From positions 62,001-126,000 of the forward strand of contig OY730298.1 in the NCBI GenBank assembly GCA_963422595.1: a stretch of 64,000 bases of DNA. The letters are read 5' to 3'. The position numbers were made by a program, and so were the translations under genes. Below the pieces are notes generated by a model. That model did no database searches. It had not been told where the DNA came from and was given only the letters and a program-made list of their open reading frames with translations. Positions 1-12,938 of the stretch are shown here, one piece after another. The stretch comes from G963422595 sp963422595 (GTDB lineage Bacteria > Pseudomonadota > Gammaproteobacteria > UBA4575). Within the stretch, counting starts at the first letter, position 1. The number at the start of each line of letters is the position of its first letter.

Positions 1-151
1 GATAGGACAGTTGTAAACGCCCCCAGTCTTCTAATCTGTGAATCTTGCCCCCACCTTCCCGCTCAATAATTGAACGATAGCGCGCTATCATAGCAGGCAC
101 TTGACCGCTCTGGTCAGGATGTACCAGAAATATTATTTCGTAGTGACGCAT
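1..151 (-). CDS. rpsF: 30S ribosomal protein S6, 5' part only
   Basis: The first 50 codons of ribosomal protein S6, which pairs with S18 in the platform of the small subunit. The ATG lies at 149-151 and the gene runs off the left edge of the window. The visible start reads MRHYEIIFLVHPDQS, followed by a conserved stretch containing KIHRLEDWGR, both typical of bacterial S6. A strong ribosome-binding site (AGGGGGA) sits about 5 bases before the ATG. Its place downstream of rnr and rlmB on the same strand matches the rnr-rlmB-rpsF-rpsR-rplI order of Pseudomonas. Identification is secure; the gene is incomplete only because of the window edge. Confidence 0.93.
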   Translation of the reverse strand, partial: MRHYEIIFLVHPDQSGQVPAMIARYRSIIEREGGGKIHRLEDWGRLQLSY

Positions 152-707
152 TACGTCCCCCTTATGGTTAACAGCCTCTCGCCAAGCGCATGGCAATGAG
201 GCAAGGAGTTGAATGTGTTTTCAAGGGTGATGAAGTGTACACGAAGTTGTCATAGCAAGCAACTTAATACCTGTAAGTTATCCGTTTTTGTGCGAAGACC
301 TTGCAAAGGAGGCAAACTAACCCGGAGAAAATGCACTGACACGCCGCCTGATAACAGCGCGTCAATCCAGCAAAGACCGTCTTATAGGGGTTGAGCTTGC
401 CGCGTTCTGCCTAAGTGGTACCGGGGAAGGATAGTAGTATGTGGCAATCTGCTGGCAATAGACCGATTGCCAGCCCAATCTGACTGACCCTCCGCAACCT
501 GTAAGCCGGCGATAATACATTAAGCCTGTCTCATCGCCTGCCCGTCAGGCCGACCAGTCAGACTGGAATATCTGAGCTGCCAGAAGCCAGATTGCGCTCG
601 CATAACTGTAATGCCGCCAATTCAACCCCAGCAGGAACGGTCTGCCTGTTGATTACGTCTTCGTAAATTGAGCCGCTGCTTATATAAGGTTCTGCAATCA
701 GCAGATC
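152..707. other. Intergenic region upstream of rpsF
   Basis: About 550 bases between rlmB and rpsF with no convincing gene. The small open frames here have no recognisable motif or good ribosome-binding site. The region should carry the rpsF promoter and leader on the minus strand, possibly including an S6:S18-binding leader structure. I could not identify a clear -35/-10 pair or assign that RNA with confidence. Confidence 0.5.
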
Positions 708-1451
708 TTAGCAACCAGTATACCTTTGCCGCACTGCTTCAAACAGACTGATGCCGGCTGCCACGGCGGCATTTAAGCTGGCCATTTCACCGCACATCGG
801 CAATCTCACTAACTCGTCACAGGTGGAGGCTGTGAGCCGGCGCAGGCCAGCTTCTTCGCTGCCTATGACTACAGCGGCGGAACGGCAAAAATCTGCATTG
901 TAAAGCAATTTTTTGGCAGTCAGTTGGGTACCATAGACCCAGATACTTAATTGCTGCAGCTCTTTTAAGTAGCGCGTGAGATTTTTGGTAACGATGAATG
1001 GCACGCGCTCCGCCGCACCACAGGATACTTTGCGCACCGTTGGAGTAAGCGGCGCGGATCTTCTCTGGACACCAATTACCGCATTCGCGCCAGCGGCCTC
1101 GGCAACCCTTAAACACGCGCCCAGATTGTGTGGATCAACAATTTGATCAAGCACGAGCAGCAGCAGGGAATGCCGAGCATTCGCGCAGTATTCGAGAAAC
1201 CCGGCCTCACTGGTGGCTTGTAAATGCCGGTAAATGATAGCGACGCCCTGGTGATTGCCATTCCCGCTTATGCACTGGAGCTCTTTTTTGGTAACAAACC
1301 GATACGCTACGTTGGCGCGCAAGAGCTCGTCCTGAATCTCTTGAATACGTTTGTCCTGACGCGCTTTTAGCAAGTACGCTTCTTTAATGTGAAACGGACG
1401 TTGCCGAATTGCCGCAAGACAACTGTATAGGCCATAAGAGATGTTCTTCAC
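708..1451 (-). CDS. rlmB: 23S rRNA (guanosine-2'-O)-methyltransferase RlmB
   Basis: TrmH-family SPOUT methyltransferase that 2'-O-methylates G2251 in the P-loop of 23S rRNA (known for the family). The 247 residues match the usual size of about 245. Residues 1-80 form the small RNA-binding domain. The SPOUT domain follows, with the D-x-HNLGA motif near residues 106-112 and the C-terminal knot motifs VIGSEEAGLRRL and MASLNAAVAAGISLFEA, which bind SAM. It lies 30 bases downstream of rnr on the same strand, so the two are probably co-transcribed, as in E. coli and Pseudomonas. Confidence 0.95.
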   Translation of the reverse strand: MKNISYGLYSCLAAIRQRPFHIKEAYLLKARQDKRIQEIQDELLRANVAYRFVTKKELQCISGNGNHQGVAIIYRHLQATSEAGFLEYCANARHSLLLLVLDQIVDPHNLGACLRVAEAAGANAVIGVQRRSAPLTPTVRKVSCGAAERVPFIVTKNLTRYLKELQQLSIWVYGTQLTAKKLLYNADFCRSAAVVIGSEEAGLRRLTASTCDELVRLPMCGEMASLNAAVAAGISLFEAVRQRYTGC

Positions 1452-1481
1452 GGGTAGTACAACTAACGCTGGACACCACGG

Positions 1482-3713
1482 CTAACGCTGTTTGCGTTTA
1501 TTCGACTTCGGTTTGCCGGATTTGCGTTGCTTGTCTGGCGTGGATCCGACTAACACAAAATCTATTTTGCGCTCGTCCAGGCTCACGCGTGCGACTATTA
1601 CTTTGACCACGTCACCCAAACAGTAGCGTTTTTTACTGCGCTCACCAAATAAACAATGCGATGGTTCGTCAAAATGGTAGTAGTCATTCCTTAACGCCGT
1701 AACGTGCACCAACCCTTCTACAAAAATCTCATTTAGCGTCACAAAAAATCCAAAGGTGGTAACTGAACTGATGATGCCAAAATACTGTTGCCCTAATTTA
1801 TCCAGCATGTATTCGCATTTTAACCATGCTTCAACGTCGCGGGTCGCATCGTCCGCCCGGCGTTCGCACATTGAGCACTCCTGACCCAAAATCAGTAAGT
1901 CATTGCGAGAAATCGGGAATGAACGCTTGCTTTGTCCAGCGATTAAATGACGAATCGTGCGGTGCACAAGCAGATCAGGATAACGCCGTATCGGCGAGGT
2001 GAAATGTGTATATAAAGGCAACGCCAGTCCAAAATGACCAACGTTGTCAGGGATATACGTCGCTTGGGCCAATGATCGTAATAAAATCATTTCTATTACG
2101 TGCCGATCTTTGCGATTGCGGATTTTCTTAATCACGGACATATAGTCACTCGGCTTGGGCTTGCCGGATTTGGGAAACCCGATGCCAAGCGATTGTAGAA
2201 ATTCTCTAACGTCTCTTAATTTTTCAGCAGTTGGGACGTCATGCACTCGAAATAGCACTGGCAGTTTTCGCTTGACGATGAATTGGGCCGCAGCGACGTT
2301 CGCGCTTATCATGCATTCTTCAATGATCATGTGCGCCTGATAGCGTTCACGCGGAAAAATGGCGTTTATCTTTTTACGTTGATCAAAATGAAAAACGGTT
2401 TCCTGTGTTTCAAAATCAAGCGTGCCACGCTTGCTGCGCTGTTTACGCAAGGCGCTGTATACAGCTTGCAAACTTTCCAGATGAGGGAGTAAATGCCGAT
2501 GCCTGGCTCGCGCCTTGTTGTCCTTTTGATAAAGTATTTGCTGGACTTCATGGTACGTGAGCCTGGCGGCCGAACAAAGTATGGCGTCATAAAATGTATG
2601 ACGCTTTAACTCGCCGTCTTTGGACACGAACAATTCACAAACCATACATAGTCGATCTACATTAGGTTGCAGCGAGCACAGTTGGTTAGACAGCCGCTCG
2701 GGCAACATGGGAATTACGCGCTCGGGAAAATATACCGAGGTGCCGCGTTTGCGCGCCTCGCGATCTAAGGCAGAGCCGGTCCGCACATAGTGCGAGACGT
2801 CCGCAATTGCAACCCACAGGCGCCAACCGTTCCTGCGCGGTTCGCAATATACGGCGTCGTCGTAATCCTGCGCGTCATCGCCATCAATAGTAACGAATGC
2901 CAGTGCGCGTAAATCTTTTCGATGCTGGAGTTGGATTGAGTCTGCATTGAACTGCCCGGCTTCACGCAGTACTTCCCTGGGCCATTGGTATGGAAGATCG
3001 TAAGCACGGATCGCCACGTCGATTTCCATCCCAGGGGCCAGATGATCCCCTAATACTTCGATGACTTTGCCGATGGGCTTCCTGGTCTTGTCAGGCTGTT
3101 TGACGATGGCAACCACGACAAATTGACCATTAGCCGCGCCGTTGGAGAGGTCTGCCGGTATCATGATGTCTTGATTCAGGCGCTTGTCGTCCGGCACCAC
3201 AAAACCGATGCCGGATTCTTTGTAGTATCTTCCCACGACTTTTTCGTTGTGACGCTCTACTATCTCAACGAGCTTGCCCGGTAATTTGCCGCGTCTGGAC
3301 TTGCCCGCAAGCCTGACGACCGCGCGATCACCGTGCATTAAGGTACGCATTTCAAAGGGAGACAAAAACAGGTCCTGGCCACCTGATTCGGGAATTAAAA
3401 ATCCGAAGCCGTCGGCATGACCCACTACTCGGCCGTGCACCAGATCGGCCTTGGAAACGGGCAGGTAGTGGTTTTGTCGATTGCGAATTAACTGGCCATC
3501 GCGCTCCATTGCGGACAGTCGTCGCGCTATCGCGTCAATGGCTGCATTAGCACTAACGTCCAACGCTTCATGTAGCGCCACCAGTGATAATGGGCCGTCG
3601 CTGGTTTCCAATATTTTCAGAATGAGCTCCCGACTGGCAACAGGGTGTTCATATTTAGCGGCTTCGCGCTCGGCGTAAGGGTCTGTTAATTTTTTTTTCT
3701 TTTTGCGTATCAT
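1482..3713 (-). CDS. rnr: Ribonuclease R
   Basis: 3'-5' exoribonuclease of the RNB (RNase II) family that degrades structured RNA. The 743 residues show the family order: an N-terminal winged-helix region (residues about 20-90), cold-shock OB domains, and the central RNB domain with the metal-binding aspartate cluster in DGDDAQDYDDAV. An S1 domain lies near the C terminus (GIISSVTTFGFFVTL), followed by a basic Lys/Arg-rich tail. It is the first gene of an rnr-rlmB pair. The start ATG is followed at once by a lysine-rich stretch (MIRKKKKK), which is usual for RNase R. It is slightly shorter than the E. coli enzyme (813). Confidence 0.96.
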   Translation of the reverse strand: MIRKKKKKLTDPYAEREAAKYEHPVASRELILKILETSDGPLSLVALHEALDVSANAAIDAIARRLSAMERDGQLIRNRQNHYLPVSKADLVHGRVVGHADGFGFLIPESGGQDLFLSPFEMRTLMHGDRAVVRLAGKSRRGKLPGKLVEIVERHNEKVVGRYYKESGIGFVVPDDKRLNQDIMIPADLSNGAANGQFVVVAIVKQPDKTRKPIGKVIEVLGDHLAPGMEIDVAIRAYDLPYQWPREVLREAGQFNADSIQLQHRKDLRALAFVTIDGDDAQDYDDAVYCEPRRNGWRLWVAIADVSHYVRTGSALDREARKRGTSVYFPERVIPMLPERLSNQLCSLQPNVDRLCMVCELFVSKDGELKRHTFYDAILCSAARLTYHEVQQILYQKDNKARARHRHLLPHLESLQAVYSALRKQRSKRGTLDFETQETVFHFDQRKKINAIFPRERYQAHMIIEECMISANVAAAQFIVKRKLPVLFRVHDVPTAEKLRDVREFLQSLGIGFPKSGKPKPSDYMSVIKKIRNRKDRHVIEMILLRSLAQATYIPDNVGHFGLALPLYTHFTSPIRRYPDLLVHRTIRHLIAGQSKRSFPISRNDLLILGQECSMCERRADDATRDVEAWLKCEYMLDKLGQQYFGIISSVTTFGFFVTLNEIFVEGLVHVTALRNDYYHFDEPSHCLFGERSKKRYCLGDVVKVIVARVSLDERKIDFVLVGSTPDKQRKSGKPKSNKRKQR

Positions 3714-4001
3714 GAGATGCCAACTGTACTGTTTTAGTGGTTAAAATTTAACTACGTAATGCTGAACGTGGAGCCCGGATATTGCAGACGCAGGCTATGT
3801 AAAAAAGTCTTGCCGCCGTCACCAGGCTGACAGATTATCTATTATTTTCCAAGTCATCGCGATTATGGCGGTGGCACGCAAAACTACAAAGGTTCATTAC
3901 TCTGCCTAAGCAACCAGGCTGGCGACTTCGCTTTGTTCACGAATGCATCGAAGACTACCGGAATATTACCTGTATTATGCAGATTGATAAACAAGGCTAC
4001 A
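3714..4001. other. Intergenic region between rnr and tRNA-Leu
   Basis: The divergent gap between rnr (minus) and tRNA-Leu (plus). It should contain the rnr promoter on the minus strand, but no clear pair of hexamers was found. No open frame or RNA gene was recognised. Confidence 0.4.
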
Positions 4002-4031
4002 TTGACAAGTAAATCGACGCTTCGCTAGAGT
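4002..4031 (+). promoter_or_regulatory. Sigma-70-type promoter of tRNA-Leu
   Basis: A perfect -35 TTGACA (4002-4007) and a -10-like TAGAGT (4026-4031) are 18 bases apart. Transcription would start about 20 bases before the mature tRNA-Leu. The position fits a tRNA promoter; the -10 matches consensus at 4 of 6 positions. Confidence 0.6.
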
Positions 4032-4056
4032 GTGCCTTTTTATCCGACCGGTTCAT

Positions 4057-4143
4057 GCCGAGGTGGCGAAATTGGCAGACGCGCTAGCTTCAGGTGCTAG
4101 TGGGAGCAATCCCGTGGAGGTTCAAGTCCTCTCCTCGGCACCA
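4057..4143 (+). tRNA. tRNA-Leu (CAG)
   Basis: An 87-base class II tRNA. The acceptor stem GCCGAGG pairs with CCTCGGC and the CCA is encoded. The anticodon stem CTAGC/GCTAG encloses the loop TTCAGGT, giving anticodon CAG. The long variable arm (GGGAGCAATCCC) is typical of leucine tRNAs, and the T loop reads TTCAAGT. Confidence 0.97.
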
Positions 4144-4221
4144 ATACGAAACTAATCGGTGCGAAATGAACGGCGCAATGGTCATTGAGTGAGAGCAGTA
4201 CTAATATGACGGACCCAGATC

Positions 4222-5331
4222 ATGCTAAACATTCTGCAAATGCGACCGAGCGTCAACACGTATACGAGGTTGTTCGTTAGCGATATGCCGCTGCTGGACG
4301 TGCGTGCGCCGATGGAATATGAGCGCGGCGCATTTCCCAACGCAAAAAACCTGCCGATTATGGATGACCAGCAACGGGAGATCGTTGGCAGGTGTTATAG
4401 GTACCATGGGCGCGACCAAGCCATTAAAAAAGGCCATGCACTGGTACAGGGAGAGGTGCGCGAGACACGCATCGCAGCATGGATGGGGTTCGCCAAACAA
4501 AACCCCAACGGGTCTTTATATTGTTTTCGCGGGGGGTTACGCTCTCAGATCGCGCAGCGATGGATGCACAAGCACGGTGTTGATTTTCCAACTATACCGG
4601 GAGGCTATAAGGCATTACGCGCACGTCTTTTAGAAGAATTGGAAGTTATAGCAGGGCAACGTTCACTGCGATTGGTCGGAGGAAAAACCGGCTGCGGCAA
4701 AACTACACTGATAAAAAACTTAGCTAATGGCGTCGATTTGGAGGCGGCCGCGTATCATCGAGGTTCAAGTTTCGGAGGTCACGCAAGAGCGCAAAATAAT
4801 CAAATTAACTTTGAGAATATTTTAGCCATAGAGCTACTTAAGTTGAGACATGCGGGAGTTGAAAGTTTTATCTTAGAAGATGAAGCGCGCACCATCGGTA
4901 AAGTCGGCATCCCAAAAATTTTATTTGCGCGTATGCGCGCATCGCCGCTGGTGGTAGTTGAAGAACCTTATGAGATAAGAGTCGAGCGCCTCATACAGGA
5001 ATACGTCATAGCGATGCATACCGAGTTCATTGAGCTGGAGGGCGAGACCGAAGGCTTCAGGTCTTTTTCCAGCTACTTGCTGACTGGCCTGAAAAAAATT
5101 CAAAGAAGATTGGGTGCGGCCCGCTTTGGCGATATCTATAAGGACATGCAACAAGCTCTGGCAATACAGTCAACCAACGGCGATATTACCAGGCACTACA
5201 ATTGGCTGACCGCAGTGCTCAATAATTATTATGACCCTATGTATGAGGATCAGTTGCAGCGGCGTAAAGGCTGCGTCTGTTTTCGCGGCAGTTACGATGC
5301 CTGCCTTGAATTTTTGCGGCAAGGCAAATAG
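4222..5331 (+). CDS. selU: tRNA 2-selenouridine synthase (SelU/MnmH)
   Basis: Replaces sulfur by selenium in 2-thiouridine at the wobble position of tRNAs for Lys, Glu and Gln, using selenophosphate (known for the family). The N-terminal rhodanese domain (about residues 15-130) carries the active Cys at 101 in YCFRGGLRS. A P-loop domain follows, with GGKTGCGKT at residues 153-161. The 369 residues are close to the E. coli protein (364). It follows tRNA-Leu on the same strand, but there is no evidence that the two are functionally linked. Its presence implies that selD is encoded elsewhere in the genome. Confidence 0.93.
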   Translation: MLNILQMRPSVNTYTRLFVSDMPLLDVRAPMEYERGAFPNAKNLPIMDDQQREIVGRCYRYHGRDQAIKKGHALVQGEVRETRIAAWMGFAKQNPNGSLYCFRGGLRSQIAQRWMHKHGVDFPTIPGGYKALRARLLEELEVIAGQRSLRLVGGKTGCGKTTLIKNLANGVDLEAAAYHRGSSFGGHARAQNNQINFENILAIELLKLRHAGVESFILEDEARTIGKVGIPKILFARMRASPLVVVEEPYEIRVERLIQEYVIAMHTEFIELEGETEGFRSFSSYLLTGLKKIQRRLGAARFGDIYKDMQQALAIQSTNGDITRHYNWLTAVLNNYYDPMYEDQLQRRKGCVCFRGSYDACLEFLRQGK

Positions 5332-5452
5332 TTAAGGCGATAAATGAAGCCAGACTGCCTGACGGCGAGAGACCGTGCAAGCAAGAGGCATGGATCGTCA
5401 CATCGGGTAAGGCCGCGTTTGTCGCTATAACATTGTTACACCGACAGTCCAT

Positions 5453-5486
5453 AAAAAGCCCCCTGATCTGTAGGGATCAGGGGGCT
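5453..5486 (-). terminator. Rho-independent terminator of the rRNA operon
   Basis: A perfect 12-bp stem (5457-5468 with 5475-5486), rich in G-C, with a 6-base loop. On the minus strand it is followed by TTTTTA. It lies just after the 5S gene and so ends the rRNA operon. It also separates this operon from selU, which converges on it. Confidence 0.9.
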
Positions 5487-5495
5487 GAGATGAAC

Positions 5496-5612
5496 GTCTG
5501 GCAGTGTCCTACTCTCACACGGGGAAGCCCCGCACTACCATCGGCGATGCGCCATTTCACTTCCGAGTTCGGGATGGGATCGGGTGGTACCAACGCTCTG
5601 TTGCCGCCAGAC
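5496..5612 (-). rRNA. rrf: 5S ribosomal RNA
   Basis: About 117 bases. The minus strand begins GTCTGGCGGC, contains the conserved CCCGAACTCGGAAGTGAAA and GATGGTAGTG segments, and ends with a 3' side that pairs with the 5' end (GTCTGG with CCAGAC). It is the last gene of the 16S-Ile-Ala-23S-5S operon, followed by a strong terminator. The ends are estimated from the terminal helix. Confidence 0.95.
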
Positions 5613-5830
5613 AAACCGGTTTACACCTTGGCCAGTGAACGGACGCCACTGGTGGCCGCGCAGTGATGAGGAAGCATGGATGCCCAAGGCTACCTGCCTG
5701 TTTATTAATGGCTGCTAAAAGCTCCTCCGCCCACGCGTTGCGTTCAGCTGGATGGAATAAAATTGGATGGAATCAACCAGGCAAACGTTCTCAAAGTTTC
5801 GCTCACACGCTCAATTTGCTTGAGCGTTAT

Positions 5831-8729
<2,899 letters not shown>

Positions 8730-8970
8730 ATATAACCTCAAACAAACTCACTTGTACTTTCTACCAGTAACCTGGCAAAAATTCCTCCGTGAAGACCATG
8801 ATTAAAACATCATGGCTTTGAGTGATATATGTGAATAATACGACAAAACTTTGAGATAAAACTTTTAGTGATTTATCTATCGCCTAGTTGATTTCCAAAT
8901 TTTTAAAAATCTCTCTGAATATGTATTTCAGAGTACCAAAACTATCCGTTAATCTAAAGCAATCCGTTGT
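8730..8970 (-). other. Spacer between 23S rRNA and tRNA-Ala
   Basis: An AT-rich transcribed spacer of about 240 bases. It contains two small hairpins with 7-bp stems, one near 8797-8816 (CCATGAT/ATCATGG) and one near 8911-8932 (CTCTGAA/TTCAGAG). No coding potential is seen. Confidence 0.6.
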
Positions 8971-9046
8971 TGGTGGAGCCAGGCGGGATCGAACCGCCGA
9001 CCTCCTGCGTGCAAAGCAGGCACTCTCCCAGCTGAGCTATGGCCCC
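8971..9046 (-). tRNA. tRNA-Ala (TGC)
   Basis: A 76-base tRNA in the rRNA spacer. The minus strand begins GGGGCCATAGCTCAGCTGGG and has the anticodon loop TTTGCAC, giving anticodon TGC. The T loop is GTTCGATCC and CCA is encoded. A tRNA-Ile/tRNA-Ala pair in the 16S-23S spacer is the usual arrangement. Confidence 0.98.
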
Positions 9047-9129
9047 ATTAGCTTCCTGCTCTGACCATTAAACTAAAACTACGGCTCTTTTAACCTCTCA
9101 TGTAATCTCTTTCGCCAGGAAAGCCTAAG

Positions 9130-9206
<77 letters not shown>

Positions 9207-9340
9207 AAACTCCGCCATGGCTCCGAACCCATGCATTCGGTCGGAAACCGACCTTACTCAATATACAGAAGAGGATCGCACTTAATATATACGTAACACG
9301 ATGCTAATAATGTAGTCATGTGTTCCAGTTAATTTTAGAT

Positions 9341-9357
9341 TGACTTGTGTGGGCGCT
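9341..9357. repeat. 16S rRNA processing stem, 3' arm
   Basis: This 17-base stretch is the exact reverse complement of 11021-11037, on the other side of the 16S gene. The two arms form the RNase III stalk that releases the 16S precursor. The arms lie about 30 bases beyond the 3' end and 85 bases beyond the 5' end of the mature RNA. Confidence 0.85.
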
Positions 9358-9386
9358 CCGCAGGCAAAGTGATAACTTTGTACTCT

Positions 9387-10937
<1,551 letters not shown>

Positions 10938-11020
10938 AAATGTTGCGGATTTATCCACTATCGAATTTATCCGCGATCTCTTGAATGGTTATCACCCTTA
11001 CTAAAGTAAGGCGCTTACAA

Positions 11021-11037
11021 AGCGCCCACACAAGTCA
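11021..11037. repeat. 16S rRNA processing stem, 5' arm
   Basis: Perfect 17-bp complement of 9341-9357. Together they bracket the 16S gene as the expected RNase III stalk. Just inside lies a second hairpin, GGCGCTT/AAGCGCC at 11010-11026. Confidence 0.85.
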
Positions 11038-11046
11038 TCTATTATA

Positions 11047-11058
11047 TTGTAAAAGAAC
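11047..11058 (-). promoter_or_regulatory. boxA-like antitermination site in the rrn leader
   Basis: The minus strand reads GTTCTTTTACAA, close to the bacterial boxA (GCTCTTTAACAA) that recruits NusB/S10. It lies in the leader between the proximal promoter and 16S, the normal place. Confidence 0.6.
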
Positions 11059-11090
11059 TACTCTGGTATACACCCAAAGGCTAATAGGAA

Positions 11091-11120
11091 AGTATATGCC
11101 TCAGATACTGCCGTTGTCAA
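11091..11120 (-). promoter_or_regulatory. rRNA operon promoter P2
   Basis: On the minus strand a perfect TTGACA (11115-11120) and TATACT (11091-11096) are 18 bases apart. A very AT-rich stretch at 11121-11160 may act as an UP element. It is about 150 bases before the 16S start. Confidence 0.8.
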
Positions 11121-11489
11121 CAATTAAGACAGAAAAATCTGCAAATAAATGCGCTGCTTTTTAGCGGATTATTTAATAAGGCTTGCCCGAGGGTCTGCGG
11201 GAAGCTATCCCATGATGCGCGTACACCGCTTAACGAGGTTGGCTTACCTCTGTATGTACTTAAATAGTGTCCTTAGGCGCCTGACCGCATCGTCCAAATA
11301 TAAAGTGAAAACCGGGAAAAATATTTAAATAACGTCCTGAGGTGTCACAATTCACAATACGCCGTGCACACTCCCCTGCAAGGCCACCAGCAGGTGCCCG
11401 ATGTTGCCCGGTAGTAAGGCAGGAATATAAATACAGAAGCCCTGAAAGCAGCCGATAACAGAGACTCATACTGATATATACTTCGTGAA
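11121..11489. other. Region between the two rrn promoters
   Basis: About 370 bases with no recognisable gene. The open frames here lack motifs or ribosome-binding sites. An AT-rich block (11121-11190) lies upstream of P2. The remainder would be transcribed as leader from P1. Confidence 0.4.
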
Positions 11490-11518
11490 AGTGTAACTTA
11501 ATGTAGTGCATTTGTCAA
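11490..11518 (-). promoter_or_regulatory. rRNA operon promoter P1
   Basis: On the minus strand a perfect TTGACA (11513-11518) and TACACT (11490-11495) are 17 bases apart, the ideal spacing. It begins 18 bases after the tyrS stop codon and points at the rRNA operon. Together with P2 this gives the tandem-promoter design known for gammaproteobacterial rrn operons. Confidence 0.75.
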
Positions 11519-11535
11519 GGGCGTTACTGGTGTTA

Positions 11536-12774
11536 CTATGGGATTTTCCGAGGTATCTGCTGGTTGCCTGAGGGGCCAGGCAGCTGGTCAATACGCACTT
11601 TAGCAAACTTGCGTTTACCTACCTGAAGTATCGCCGTAACGCCGGCCGGGAGTACGAGTTTGACATTATCAATTTTGTTCCCGTCTATTCTGACTGCACC
11701 TTGTTTTATCATGCGCATCGCTTCCGAAGTGCTGGTTACCAACCCAGCATCTTTTAACAGATTGCCAATAGCGACGCTGTGGTGCTGACTAACGATGGTT
11801 TTCTCCGCAATGTCATCTGGCATTGCGCCGCGTTGAAAGCGCTGAATAAAATTAGCCTGTGCCGTAGCTGCGACTTTGCGACTATAAAACCGTTCGGTAA
11901 TCTCCATAGCCAGCCTGAATTTGATGTCTCTGGGGTTGGTGCCGCCCTGTACTTCTGTTTTGAATGCTGCTATCTCACGCATCGGGCGAAAACTCAGTAG
12001 CTCAAAATAGCGCCACATCTTTTCGTCATCAATGCTCATGATCTTGCCAAACACGTCATCAGGCGCTTCGGTTATGCCAATACAGTTGCCCAGTGATTTG
12101 GACATTTTTGCATTGCCTTGCGTGTAGCCTTCCAATATGGGTACGGTGATGATGACCTGCGGTTGCTGTCCATGCCCTTTTTGTATTTCGCGTCCGACTA
12201 ATAAGTTAAATTTCTGGTCGGTGCCGCCAAGCTCTATATCCGCCCGTAACTCTACGGAGTCCTGCGCCTGAATCAGGGGATACAAAAATTCGTGTATGGC
12301 AATGCCCTGACCAGTTCTGTAACGCTTATTAAAGTCATCACGTTCTAACATGCGCGCCACCGTATATGCGGACGCCATCCTGACCAGATCGGCTGCAGTT
12401 TTTTTGTGCATCCAGGATGAGTTGAATACGATTTCAGTTTTGTCCGCGTCCAGGATTTTGAAAATTTGCTCTGTATAGGTCGACGCATTGGCCTTTACGT
12501 CGGCCTGAGACAGAGGTTGACGCACCACGTTTCTGCCCGAGGGGTCACCAATCATGGCAGTGAAGTCACCTATCAAAAAGATGATGTGGTGGCCAGCCAG
12601 CTGAAAATGACGCAATTTATTAATTAATACGGTATGGCCGAGATGCAGGTGCGGCGCCGTAGGATCGAAACCGGCTTTCACCCGCAAAGGCTTGCCCGTG
12701 GCCAGCCTGGACTTGAGTTCATTAAGCAGCAAAACTTCCTCAGTGCCGCGCAGTAGTTGGTGCAGGCTTTCCAT
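11536..12774 (-). CDS. tyrS: Tyrosyl-tRNA synthetase
   Basis: Charges tRNA-Tyr (class I synthetase). The ATP-binding HIGH motif appears as HLGH (about residues 44-47) and KMSKS as AKMSKSLGN near residue 240. An S4 RNA-binding domain ends the protein (SEAMRMIKQGAVRIDG). The ATG at 12774 gives 412 residues, the size of the family. An in-frame start 16 codons upstream adds a tail that is not typical, and GGAA lies before the chosen ATG. It lies directly upstream of an rRNA operon on the same strand, as tyrZ does in P. aeruginosa. It diverges from the M23 peptidase gene, a conserved neighbour. Confidence 0.95.
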   Translation of the reverse strand: MESLHQLLRGTEEVLLLNELKSRLATGKPLRVKAGFDPTAPHLHLGHTVLINKLRHFQLAGHHIIFLIGDFTAMIGDPSGRNVVRQPLSQADVKANASTYTEQIFKILDADKTEIVFNSSWMHKKTAADLVRMASAYTVARMLERDDFNKRYRTGQGIAIHEFLYPLIQAQDSVELRADIELGGTDQKFNLLVGREIQKGHGQQPQVIITVPILEGYTQGNAKMSKSLGNCIGITEAPDDVFGKIMSIDDEKMWRYFELLSFRPMREIAAFKTEVQGGTNPRDIKFRLAMEITERFYSRKVAATAQANFIQRFQRGAMPDDIAEKTIVSQHHSVAIGNLLKDAGLVTSTSEAMRMIKQGAVRIDGNKIDNVKLVLPAGVTAILQVGKRKFAKVRIDQLPGPSGNQQIPRKIP

Positions 12775-12938
12775 AGATGTATTTCCAGTGATTATTGTGG
12801 CGCACCTAAAACGGTTAGCCATTCAGGTGACCGCAGTCTTCGATGATGATTGAGTTTCGTTAAATTCATTGACCAGGGCGAACAAGGAAGTTATTTTACG
12901 CGAAATGCTAAAGTAAACTTGTATGTTACGACTTTTTT

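Noticed and set aside
152..707. An rpsF leader RNA binding S6:S18
   Set aside because: A plausible place, but I could not identify the conserved bulged stem.
4015..4056. A second tRNA or riboswitch before tRNA-Leu
   Set aside because: No cloverleaf or conserved aptamer is seen; the bases are explained by the promoter and leader.
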